Assembly (NCBI RefSeq): GCF_021608225.1
Contig: NZ_JAKIJS010000001.1
Location: forward strand, 620,001-684,000
Length of the DNA stretch: 64,000 bases
Direction of reading: 5' to 3'
Source of the DNA: Pseudalkalibacillus berkeleyi
GTDB taxonomy: Bacteria; Bacillota; Bacilli; Bacillales; Fictibacillaceae
Numbering within the stretch: the first letter of the stretch is position 1; every line of letters starts with the position of its first letter. Shown here in pieces: positions 34,605-42,700 of the stretch. A model generated the notes under the pieces. It was not told the origin of the DNA, searched no databases, and was given only the letters and a program-made list of their open reading frames with translations. A program made the translations under genes and the position numbers.

Positions 34605-36374
34605 TTAAACGATCTCATTTATATTGATTAATTCGTTTGCAATCGTATAAGCGGACGTTTTCTTAGCTTTTGGATCAAAATACATGATTAACAGTGTTTC
34701 ACGATTTTTAATAACCCCATCCTCTAGATAAGTTTCTAAATCGAATGGAATGCTTTCAATCATTACGTGTTTATGCAATTCTTTCTCTGTTAATTGAAGT
34801 CCTGCAAACTCATCTGAAACTTTTTCAGGATTCAATGCTAAGAATCGCATACAAGCGGACTGCGTTTGTCGATCCATCGTATAATCCCACCAAGGTTTTC
34901 GTGGTTTATGCTTTTGACGAATGAAGTAATCGTATTTCATCAGTCCTTCAATGGCTGGAAGTCCCTCAATATTACGCTCACTTAGAAATGAATGGAGTCG
35001 CTTAAACAGATCTTCTAATTGATGTCCTATACGAGACCATCCGCTTCTTTCCCAATAATCACCGAATTGCTGGAAGAAATCAAAAGCTGTTGGGAACACA
35101 TGATCAATGAGATAAGTAACAGTGGTATCCATTCTGTGATCATTCCAAAACTTTTCGAGGACATCTTCCACACGTTTTATTTTAATGATTTCATCAAAGG
35201 TTAGTACATTGTTACCCAATATCTCATAGGGTGCTTGGTCCATATAAATGTAATCATGTTGATCTGCTCTTAGGCGTAAACCAGTACCACGCAACATCTT
35301 CAAGAAACCAAGCTGAACTTCTTCAATGCGGAAATCAAATACGTCATTAAAAGTTTGACGGAATGAATCGTAATTTTCTTCAGGTAAACCAGCAATTAAA
35401 TCGAGATGTTGAACGATTTTGCCGCCGTCTCGAACTGTCGTGACTGTTCTTTTTAACTTATCAAAGTTTTGCCTTCGTTCAACGAGTTCATTTGTTGCGT
35501 CATTTGTAGACTGGACACCTATTTCAAATCTGAACAGGCCGACAGGGGCATGTTCGTTCAAATAATCAATCACTTCTGGTCTCATGATGTCCGCTGTGAT
35601 TTCAAATTGGAACACCGTATTTGGAAGGTGCTCTTCTATTAAGAATTCGAACATTTCTAATGCGTAGTCTCGTCGAATGTTAAATGTACGGTCAACAAAC
35701 TTGATGGTTCGTGCGCCATTGTTCATAAGAAATCGAATTTCTTCTTTTATCATTTCAATATCAAAATAACGGACGCCCACTTCAATTGAGGATAAGCAGA
35801 AAGCACAAGAGTAAGGACAGCCTCTACTCGTCTCAATGTAAGTTACTCGTTTCGATAATTGACTTAAATCTTCTTCAAAACGGAATGGAGAAGGGACCGA
35901 TTTAAGGTCAAGTTTCGGTCGAGGTCCTGATCGGTGAGGCCTTCCGTCTTTTAAAAATGCTAAGCCTTTCACTTCTTCAGGATCGTTTTCATCTCTTAAG
36001 GCAGTAAGGAAATCTTTAAACGTTTCTTCTCCTTCACCTACGATGATGTAGTCAACAAGGGTCAATCGTTCTAGCCATTGAGGCACGTCGTATGAAACTT
36101 CAGGTCCTCCAAGGACTATTTTAATTTCTGGCTTAATTTTCTTTAACATTTCAATAATCGGAATCGTTTCTTCTATATTCCATATATAACAGCTAAATCC
36201 GATAACATCAGGATCATAAGAATACAAATCACTTACGATGTTCATCACTGGATCTTTAATTGTATATTCCGCCATTTGCAAATTGAATTCAGGAGCGCAA
36301 TAGCTCTTTAAATATCTGAGTGCAAGGGAGGTGTGTATATATTTTGCGTTTAATGTACTTACAACTACATTCAT
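34605..36374 (-). CDS. B12-binding radical SAM protein (DUF4080 type)
   Basis: 589 aa. The N-terminal cobalamin-binding Rossmann domain (about 1-135) contains GFSCYIWNIEE and GGPEVSYD. The radical SAM core follows, with Cys186, Cys190 and Cys193 in RGCPYSCAFC binding the 4Fe-4S cluster. The C-terminal part resembles the DUF4080 region of Bacillus proteins of this class. I use the ATG at 36374, eight bases from GGAG; a GTG nine bases earlier overlaps that site. Its substrate is unknown; relatives methylate or rearrange carbon centres. It appears to be cotranscribed with the TrhA gene. Confidence 0.9.
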   Translation of the reverse strand: MNVVVSTLNAKYIHTSLALRYLKSYCAPEFNLQMAEYTIKDPVMNIVSDLYSYDPDVIGFSCYIWNIEETIPIIEMLKKIKPEIKIVLGGPEVSYDVPQWLERLTLVDYIIVGEGEETFKDFLTALRDENDPEEVKGLAFLKDGRPHRSGPRPKLDLKSVPSPFRFEEDLSQLSKRVTYIETSRGCPYSCAFCLSSIEVGVRYFDIEMIKEEIRFLMNNGARTIKFVDRTFNIRRDYALEMFEFLIEEHLPNTVFQFEITADIMRPEVIDYLNEHAPVGLFRFEIGVQSTNDATNELVERRQNFDKLKRTVTTVRDGGKIVQHLDLIAGLPEENYDSFRQTFNDVFDFRIEEVQLGFLKMLRGTGLRLRADQHDYIYMDQAPYEILGNNVLTFDEIIKIKRVEDVLEKFWNDHRMDTTVTYLIDHVFPTAFDFFQQFGDYWERSGWSRIGHQLEDLFKRLHSFLSERNIEGLPAIEGLMKYDYFIRQKHKPRKPWWDYTMDRQTQSACMRFLALNPEKVSDEFAGLQLTEKELHKHVMIESIPFDLETYLEDGVIKNRETLLIMYFDPKAKKTSAYTIANELININEIV

Positions 36375-36565
36375 TTTCGTCACTCCAAGATCGTATTAAC
36401 ATCTTATTTTACCACATCTCATATGAAAACTTTGTATGTTTGATGAAAAGAGGAGTTTTTACGATGAAATGGAAGTATATACGTGGACAAAAGAAGTGCG
36501 AAATATTTTACAAATGAAAGGTTGTCTCTCATCATTATGGTAAAACATTTAAGGAGGAATTTCGG

Positions 36566-36850
36566 GTGGACCGATTATCAGACTGTGAGATTACTAAACG
36601 ATTAGAGAATCTACAAGGATGGTCCTTACAAGATGAAAAGTGGATTGTGAAGAAATATAGGTTTAAAGAGTATTTAGATGGTATCGAGTTTGTTCGTAAT
36701 ATCGCGCATATTTCTGAAGACATCCAGCACCATCCGATGATCTCCATCGACTACAAACTTGTTACTGTAAAATTAAGTTCATGGCAGGCGAAGGGTCTAA
36801 CAGAGCTGGATTTCAAACTCGCAGCTGATTATGACCGTTCGTACGAATAG
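36566..36850 (+). CDS. phhB: 4a-hydroxytetrahydrobiopterin dehydratase (PCD/DCoH)
   Basis: 94 aa, the usual size. The active-site pattern fits: Glu51, His55-His56-Pro57, Tyr63, Trp73 and Asp82, with the His/Trp position occupied by Trp where many enzymes have the third histidine. This matches the published PCD motif as I remember it. The enzyme dehydrates the pterin carbinolamine formed by aromatic amino acid hydroxylases. Translation starts at GTG after AAGGAGG. It is followed 13 bp later by the YisK-like gene. No phenylalanine hydroxylase is in the window, so its partner or alternative moonlighting role is unknown. Confidence 0.9.
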   Translation: MDRLSDCEITKRLENLQGWSLQDEKWIVKKYRFKEYLDGIEFVRNIAHISEDIQHHPMISIDYKLVTVKLSSWQAKGLTELDFKLAADYDRSYE

Positions 36851-36863
36851 GAGCGTTAGATAA

Positions 36864-37775
36864 ATGAAATTTTTCAGTGGGATTTATCAAGGTGAGTCAA
36901 TGATCGGAGTTATTTATACGAAAACGAACGAAACAATTAACCTTACGGAAGCATCAGCAAACTATGGTGTCCAATTGCCAAGCACATTACTAGCTTGTAT
37001 ACAGATGGGTGAAGAGTTTGTGAGAATGGTTCATAGTGTATTAGATTTTGTTGATCAAGAGACAGAAGAACGACCTTTCAAAATTCATTTTGAAGACGTG
37101 CAGTTACAAGCTCCGATTTTAAGGCCGAATAAAAATATTTTCTGTGTTGGGAAGAATTATCGAGATCATGCGCTCGAGCTCGGTGGTGTAGAAGATATAC
37201 CTGAAGTCCCAATGTTCTTTTCAAAATCACCTACATCCGTTATTGGTACAAATGAAGTCATCCAGATCCCAACTGATGTTACGACGGATATTGATTATGA
37301 AGGTGAACTTGCTGTCATCATAGGAAAAAGAGGGAAAAGGATTCAAACAGAAGACGCTTATGACTTTGTGTTTGGCTATACAATTGTGAATGATGTAACT
37401 GCTAGAGATCTTCAAAGTAAACATAAGCAATTTCTTATTGGAAAGAGCATGGATACGAGCTGTCCAATGGGTCCAGTTATTGTACATAAAGCTGCCATAC
37501 CTGACCCTCATGACTTATTCATAACAACACGTGTAAATGATGAAGTGCGACAACAATCTTCAACGTCCAACATGATGTTCACTATTCCTGAGCTTATTAG
37601 TGATTTATCTAAAGTGATGACGCTTGAACCAGGAGATATTATTGCAACAGGAACGCCAGCGGGAGTGGGAAAAGGGTTCAATCCACCAAAGTATTTGAAA
37701 GCAAACGATCGTGTGACGATTGATATCGATCGAATTGGAACGCTCATGAATACAGTAGAGAACGAGGTTTACTAA
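36864..37775 (+). CDS. yisK: Fumarylacetoacetate hydrolase family protein, YisK-like
   Basis: 303 aa. It has the N-terminal extension of YisK and then the FAH core: NIFCVGKNYRDHALELG, DYEGELAVIIGKRG with the metal-binding glutamates, TIVNDVTARDLQ with the aspartate, GKSMDTSCPMGP, and IIATGTPAGVGKGF. B. subtilis YisK is a near match in length and sequence as I recall it, has oxaloacetate decarboxylase-like activity, and associates with Mbl. Its place between the add/sbc cluster and yisL fits the B. subtilis gene order. A catabolic role with the gabD-like gene 60 bp downstream is also possible. Confidence 0.88.
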   Translation: MKFFSGIYQGESMIGVIYTKTNETINLTEASANYGVQLPSTLLACIQMGEEFVRMVHSVLDFVDQETEERPFKIHFEDVQLQAPILRPNKNIFCVGKNYRDHALELGGVEDIPEVPMFFSKSPTSVIGTNEVIQIPTDVTTDIDYEGELAVIIGKRGKRIQTEDAYDFVFGYTIVNDVTARDLQSKHKQFLIGKSMDTSCPMGPVIVHKAAIPDPHDLFITTRVNDEVRQQSSTSNMMFTIPELISDLSKVMTLEPGDIIATGTPAGVGKGFNPPKYLKANDRVTIDIDRIGTLMNTVENEVY

Positions 37776-37835
37776 CTCGTCCTTAATGGAATGGTACATG
37801 TATGATCACATAATTGAAGTGGAGGCGTTTTTTTG

Positions 37836-39266
37836 ATGGATAAAGGCATTTTCATAAATAATGAATGGGCTGACCATGGCCTAGAGAAAATTGAAGTCCG
37901 CAATCCTGCAACAGGTGAGATCGTAGGAACCGTACCTAAAGGTGGCAAGAAGGAAACGAAATCAGCAATTGATGCTGCACACGATGCATTTCCTTCTTGG
38001 TCGGCTTTAAACGCTTATGATCGCGCTGCATACTTAGAAAAATTATACGATTTAATGGTGAAACATGAAGATGAATTGGCTGAACTAATGACATCAGAAA
38101 TGGGAAAACCGTTGAAGGAATCGAAGGGTGAAGTTCAGTACGCGGCTTCCTTCGTAAAATGGTATGCGGAAGAAGGTAAGCGTGTATACGGTCGTACGAT
38201 TCCTCCATCAAAAGATAATAAACGGATGCAAGTCATTAAACAGCCAGTTGGTGTTGTAGGTGCGATTACACCATGGAACTTCCCAGCAGCAATGATTACT
38301 CGCAAAATGGCACCCGCTTTAGCCGCTGGATGTACATTTGTTGTAAAACCACCTAAAGAAACACCGCTAACAGCAGTGCGCCTAGTTGAGCTTTGTGAGG
38401 AGGCGGGCTTTCCTAAAGGTGTTGTGAATTTAGTTTCAGGAAAATCATCTGAGATTGGCGATGAATTATTAACGAATCCTAAAGTACGGAAGATTACGTT
38501 TACAGGGTCGACTGAAATCGGGAAAACATTAATGGAGAAAGCTTCAGGTCAAGTGAAAAACTTATCTCTAGAGCTTGGTGGACATGCGCCAATTGTTGTC
38601 CTTGATGACGCAGATATTCCATACGCTGCCAAACAAACGGTAGCTTCTAAATTCCGAAATGGTGGGCAAACTTGCATATGCGGAAATCGGGTTTACGTAC
38701 AAGAAAAGGTATATGACGAATTTATTAAACATGTTGTTGCTGAAACAGAAAAGCTTAAAGTAGGGAACGGCTTTGAAGATGGAACAGACATCGGTCCTAT
38801 GATTAATAAGGATGCTTATGAAAAAGTTGGCAAACATGTTGAAAACGCGGTGAACCAAGGTGCTAAATGCGTGACGGGTGGAAAAGGTCATGAGGCTGAA
38901 AACGGTACTTACTTTTACGAGCCAACGGTTATTATTGATGTTCAGCCTAGCATGCTCATTATGAATGAGGAAACGTTCGGTCCAGTGGCACCGATTCAGA
39001 AAGTAAAGACAGATGAAGAAGCAATCAAATATGCGAATATGACACCATTTGGATTAGCATCATACGTTTTCAGTGAAAATTATAGTAGAGGTATGAAGGT
39101 CGTTGAAGCGCTAGACTACGGAATTGTCGGTTGGAATGATGGACTACCATCTGCAGCTCAAGCGCCATTTGGAGGTATGAAGCAAAGTGGACTAGGACGA
39201 GAAGGCGGATTGGAAGGATTAGAAGCCTATCTTGAAACGAAATACATCTCAATCGGAATGAAGTAA
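37836..39266 (+). CDS. gabD: NAD(P)-dependent succinate-semialdehyde dehydrogenase
   Basis: 476 aa. Aldehyde dehydrogenase motifs: ITPWNFPAAMITRK, FTGSTEIGK, LSLELGGHAP with the general base, GGQTCICGNRVYVQ with the nucleophile cysteine, and ETFGPVAPI. The paired cysteines CIC and the segment SEMGKPLKESKGEV are typical of GabD-type enzymes. It oxidises succinate semialdehyde to succinate, which would take up one end product of the hpa pathway. GGAGG lies ten bases before the ATG at 37836; the TTG at 37833 is an alternative. A terminator follows. Confidence 0.88.
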   Translation: MDKGIFINNEWADHGLEKIEVRNPATGEIVGTVPKGGKKETKSAIDAAHDAFPSWSALNAYDRAAYLEKLYDLMVKHEDELAELMTSEMGKPLKESKGEVQYAASFVKWYAEEGKRVYGRTIPPSKDNKRMQVIKQPVGVVGAITPWNFPAAMITRKMAPALAAGCTFVVKPPKETPLTAVRLVELCEEAGFPKGVVNLVSGKSSEIGDELLTNPKVRKITFTGSTEIGKTLMEKASGQVKNLSLELGGHAPIVVLDDADIPYAAKQTVASKFRNGGQTCICGNRVYVQEKVYDEFIKHVVAETEKLKVGNGFEDGTDIGPMINKDAYEKVGKHVENAVNQGAKCVTGGKGHEAENGTYFYEPTVIIDVQPSMLIMNEETFGPVAPIQKVKTDEEAIKYANMTPFGLASYVFSENYSRGMKVVEALDYGIVGWNDGLPSAAQAPFGGMKQSGLGREGGLEGLEAYLETKYISIGMK

Positions 39267-39271
39267 AAGAA

Positions 39272-39305
39272 AGGGATTGATGCCGAGTCGCATCAATCCT
39301 TTTTA
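39272..39305 (+). terminator. Terminator after gabD
   Basis: A perfect 10-bp stem (39274-39283 with 39290-39299), then TTTTTATTA. The minus strand also reads into a T-rich stretch, so it may work both ways. Confidence 0.85.
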
Positions 39306-39317
39306 TTATAAATTGTG

Positions 39318-39779
39318 TCAAGCATTGATTGAGGAGGTGCTGGAAGGACCTCGCGTGAATGGTGTTCTAGATGTGTTGAGAAGCGGAGATGAGACAAGTA
39401 ATAAGGAGACAGCCATAGACGTGTAAAATCCAATGGATAATATATTACCAATGTTGGTCATGACGAATAGACAGCTCATTACTGCGATAAATCCGGCGAT
39501 TGAGTCTACGTACCACGGAAGTGTCCTTTTAATCAATAAACTATAAAGAAAGAGGAGTGAAAGGGTCGGTGCAATCAGCATCACATAGAGCGGTAGGATT
39601 TGATCATGAGAAATGCTAGAAAGCCCAAGCGTGTTAAGTTCATTTGCAAAGTGACTGGCTTTGTAAGGGAGTGAATAACCAGTTATGTTGATCGATGTGA
39701 GAAGTAGAGGAATTTTCAGCCAAGGCAATGCAAAACTAACCAGCAAAACAGTATGTAACCAAAAGCGTAAGTTCTTCAT
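39318..39779 (-). CDS. Membrane protein, unrecognised
   Basis: 153 aa with four hydrophobic segments, starting MKNLRFWLHTVLLVSFALPW and ending in a Ser/Thr-rich tail (SRTPFTRGPSSTSSINA). The start at 39779 is chosen because the N-terminus then begins with a membrane segment; the upstream GGGGG is 12 bases away, so the ribosome site is poor. The frame extends another 30 codons upstream. I do not recognise a family. It lies between gabD and rocD. Confidence 0.6.
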   Translation of the reverse strand: MKNLRFWLHTVLLVSFALPWLKIPLLLTSINITGYSLPYKASHFANELNTLGLSSISHDQILPLYVMLIAPTLSLLFLYSLLIKRTLPWYVDSIAGFIAVMSCLFVMTNIGNILSIGFYTSMAVSLLLVSSPLLNTSRTPFTRGPSSTSSINA

Positions 39780-39895
39780 GTAGTATACGAACCCCCAATG
39801 ATGTTTTAATCTACAATGAAGATATTCATTATTGTTTATAAACAGAACCGAACATTTAAATGAGATCATAATTCGGTAATTAGTCCTGTAAACAT

Positions 39896-39949
39896 AAAAA
39901 AGGCTGACTAGAGGAACATCTCACATTGGATGTCCTCAGAGTCAGCCTC
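39896..39949 (-). terminator. Terminator after rocD
   Basis: On the minus strand AGGCTGACTCTGAGGACATC pairs almost fully with GATGTTCCTCTAGTCAGCCT, followed by six T. Confidence 0.9.
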
Positions 39950-39962
39950 ATACCATTCTCAC

Positions 39963-41180
39963 TTATACGCTTAATACGTCTTTAATTTGCTCAATTGCCC
40001 AATCTAGGTCTTTCTTGTCAATGATGAGTGGTGGAGCAAATCGGATGACTGTATCATGTGTTTCTTTACAAAGTAAACCTTTTTCTTTTAACTGCTCACA
40101 ATAAGGGCGAGCTGCTTCTGTCATTTCAACTCCGATAAATAGTCCGCGTCCGCGTACTTCTTTAATCTTCGGATTGTTAATTGATTTAAGCTCTTTTTGG
40201 AAGTAGTCACCAAGCTCTAGTGAACGCTCCACAAGCTTTTCCTCTTCCATGACTTCAAGGGATGCAACAGACACTGCACAACCTAACGGGTTACCACCGA
40301 ATGTGGATCCGTGTGATCCAGGATTAAATACACCTAGTACATCTTTATTTGCAGCCACACAAGAAATTGGGAATACCCCGCCTCCAAGTGCTTTTCCTAA
40401 GATATACATATCTGGTACAACGTTGTCCCAGTCACATGCAAACCTTTTACCAGATCGGCCTAAACCAGCTTGAATTTCATCAGCAATCATAAGTACATTT
40501 TCATTAGAACATAACTCACGGACTTCTTTTAAGAATCCTTCTGGTGGTATGTTGATTCCAGCTTCACCTTGAATCGGTTCAAATAAGAATGCAGCTGTGT
40601 TTTCTGTAATCGCTTCTTTCAATGCCTTAATGTCACCGTATGGAACTAGCTTAATTCCTGGTAACATCGGACCGAAGCCACGCTTGTATTCTGCTTCAGA
40701 TGATAATGAGACCGCAGACATTGTACGTCCGTGGAAGTTCCCTTCACAAGCGATGATTTCAGCTTGGTTCTCAGCGACGCCTTTTACATCATATGCCCAA
40801 CGACGTGCTGATTTAATAGCTGTCTCAACTGCTTCTGCTCCAGTATTCATTGGTAAGATCATGTCTTTCTCTGTTAATTGTGAAACTTTTTCGTAAAATG
40901 GAGCAAGTTGATCGTTATGAAATGCACGAGATGTTAATGTTACTCGACCAGCTTGCTTAGTAAGAGCTTCAATGATCTTAGGATGACGGTGACCTTGGTT
41001 CACTGCAGAATACGCACTGAGCATATCCATATAACGTTTACCTTCAGGGTCTTTAACCCAAACACCTTCTGCTTCAGAAATAACAATCGGTAGTGGAAGG
41101 TAGTTCTTTGCACCATATTGTTCTGTTTTCGAAATAATCTGTTCAGTTCCTTGTTGGTCAGTTACTTGATTTTGATTCAT
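39963..41180 (-). CDS. rocD: Ornithine aminotransferase
   Basis: 405 aa. The enzyme turns ornithine plus 2-oxoglutarate into glutamate semialdehyde and glutamate, in arginine breakdown. Recognisable stretches are [73 protein letters not shown], the cofactor lysine in [14 protein letters not shown], and [15 protein letters not shown]. Length and sequence fit RocD rather than ArgD. It stands alone; the usual rocE/rocF neighbours are absent. Strong terminator downstream. GAGTG precedes the ATG. Confidence 0.95.
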   Translation of the reverse strand: MNQNQVTDQQGTEQIISKTEQYGAKNYLPLPIVISEAEGVWVKDPEGKRYMDMLSAYSAVNQGHRHPKIIEALTKQAGRVTLTSRAFHNDQLAPFYEKVSQLTEKDMILPMNTGAEAVETAIKSARRWAYDVKGVAENQAEIIACEGNFHGRTMSAVSLSSEAEYKRGFGPMLPGIKLVPYGDIKALKEAITENTAAFLFEPIQGEAGINIPPEGFLKEVRELCSNENVLMIADEIQAGLGRSGKRFACDWDNVVPDMYILGKALGGGVFPISCVAANKDVLGVFNPGSHGSTFGGNPLGCAVSVASLEVMEEEKLVERSLELGDYFQKELKSINNPKIKEVRGRGLFIGVEMTEAARPYCEQLKEKGLLCKETHDTVIRFAPPLIIDKKDLDWAIEQIKDVLSV

Positions 41181-41246
41181 TTGCTCACTCCATTCTATAC
41201 TTATAGTCTGTAATCATTATAAAGGATAATGCATGCACAATGCACA

Positions 41247-41564
41247 CATTTATAGAGGATGATCAAAAAGTCCGGTGAAAATGGTCGTCGAATTTCTGTG
41301 TCAGCTTGCTTTTCCTCTCCTCACGTATCCAGTTCATACGCTCCGGTACTCAAAGCTACGCTTCCTTGAACTTCTCGCTCCTTTTTATCCTCCTTTTTGA
41401 ACATACATTTATAGAGGATGATCAAAAAGTCCGGTGAAAATGGTCATCGAATTTCTGCGTCAGCTTGCTTTTCCGTTCCTCACGTATCCAGTTCATACGC
41501 TCCGGTGCTCAAAGCTACACTTCCTTGAACTTCTCGCTCCTTTTCATCCTCCTTTTTGAACATA
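41247..41564. repeat. Two tandem copies of a 159-bp intergenic element
   Basis: Copy one spans 41247-41405 and copy two 41406-41564; they differ at about seven positions. An 8-bp start of a third copy follows at 41565. Each copy begins GAGGATGATCAAAAAG and ends CCTCCTTTTTGAACATA, so the ends are inverted relative to each other (GATCAAAAAG against GTTCAAAAAG). No ORF or transposase. This fills most of the 458-bp gap between rocD and yisL and looks like a MITE-type or other dispersed non-coding element. Confidence 0.9.
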
Positions 41565-41638
41565 CATTTATACTATTTCCTTTTGTGATTCCCTTTTGAT
41601 ATGATTGATATGATTTGTTATAGAGGAGGAAATAAAAT

Positions 41639-41986
41639 ATGATTCATGCACACGTATCTTCATGGGCAATTGCATTAATTCTGTTCTTTGTTACTTATTT
41701 CTTATTGAAAGCTGGAAAGGCAAAAGGGCATAAAATCACAAGTATGATTTTGAGATTATTCTACGTGTTGATCATACTGACAGGTGGTATGGTGTTCATC
41801 AACATTGTTACTGCCGGTGCATTCCAGTTCATGTATCTCGTTAAAGTACTCGTAGGTATTTGGGTAATCGGTGGAATGGAAATGGTACTTGCTAAGACGA
41901 AAAAGGGTGAATCCGCAAAGGGTATGTGGATTATGTTTATCATATCCCTTGTACTAGTCTTGTACTTAGGTTACGACGTCCTGTAA
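41639..41986 (+). CDS. yisL: YisL family membrane protein (DUF1516)
   Basis: 115 aa with four hydrophobic segments (around 8-24, 38-58, 66-84 and 94-113). IHAHVSSWAIALILFFVTY, MILRLFYVLIILTGG and GIWVIGGMEMVL match the YisL pattern. Function is unknown; it is an integral membrane protein conserved in Bacilli. AGAGGAGG lies eight or nine bases before the ATG. It keeps the B. subtilis relation to yisK and asnO. A strong terminator follows. Confidence 0.92.
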   Translation: MIHAHVSSWAIALILFFVTYFLLKAGKAKGHKITSMILRLFYVLIILTGGMVFINIVTAGAFQFMYLVKVLVGIWVIGGMEMVLAKTKKGESAKGMWIMFIISLVLVLYLGYDVL

Positions 41987-42000
41987 AAATTGAAAATAAG

Positions 42001-42038
42001 AACGACCCAAAAGCTAGAAGGCTTTTGGGTCGTTTTTC
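42001..42038 (+). terminator. Terminator after yisL
   Basis: A perfect 14-bp stem (42001-42014 with 42021-42034) followed by TTTTTC. Confidence 0.92.
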
Positions 42039-42048
42039 TGTTCGTAGC

Positions 42049-42420
42049 TTAATTTTCAGTAAGAATCTTCATAAGTGCTTTTTCAATTGTGTCGTCTTTA
42101 GCGTTATTTTCAAAATATGTATTGATTTGAACGAGCAATTCTTGGGGTTGTGAAATGTCCATATCCCTTGATTTAAGTCCATTTGATATATTTACCGTAA
42201 ATTCAAGCTGTTCCCTATAGGATAATTTATTCCATTCAGATCCCGTTTGTTTCAAAATCTGATCTGGTTTTAGTTGAATCTTGTTAGACTCTTTGCTCTT
42301 TGACTGGACAGTCATTTCCCTTTCGTCTACAAAGAAATCTGTTAGCTCTGGACTAACAACAACAGCAGAAATTCCTAGCAATAGACCCATAGTCAAAATA
42401 CCAAATAATAAATTCTTCAT
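42049..42420 (-). CDS. Predicted secreted or membrane-anchored protein, unrecognised
   Basis: 123 aa. A hydrophobic N-terminal segment (LLFGILTMGLLLGISAVVV) without a lipobox is followed by a hydrophilic, mostly helical region. GGAG is five bases before the ATG. Two hydrophilic helices rich in Lys, Asn and Glu follow. It converges on yisL. No known domain is evident to me; a small extracytoplasmic protein of Bacilli is the most that can be said. Confidence 0.7.
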   Translation of the reverse strand: MKNLLFGILTMGLLLGISAVVVSPELTDFFVDEREMTVQSKSKESNKIQLKPDQILKQTGSEWNKLSYREQLEFTVNISNGLKSRDMDISQPQELLVQINTYFENNAKDDTIEKALMKILTEN

Positions 42421-42700
42421 CCGTTCTCCAGCCTTTTCATCTAATTAATCGTTACCCTACCTTAGTATAACATCCTCTTCAATTTGTGACGTTAGTTAAA
42501 AATTAGACAATCAATTATTCGTTTGAAAATATTTACATATCGGGTCATTAGCACTAGTGACAAGCTGCGAATCATACTACATACGGGTTAAAATAGGAAT
42601 TTATACACAGGCCTTATCGTTGAAGAAATAAGGTCAAATTGACGATAGATAAGTATAGAGTAAATGAATGACTTACTATTCTTTTGAATTGACGTAGGGA

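Noticed and set aside
36461-36517. A short plus-strand ORF after the radical SAM gene, MKWKYIRG...
   Set aside because: Only about 18 codons. GAGGAG is present, but there is no terminator or other support.
41247-41564. Insertion sequence remnant in the 159-bp repeats
   Set aside because: No transposase fragment in any frame and no clear target duplication; I list it as a repeat only.
42421-42700. A c-di-GMP riboswitch upstream of the FIST-EAL gene
   Set aside because: No GEMM-type conserved core can be found in this 280-bp stretch; it holds nothing I recognise apart from AT-rich DNA.
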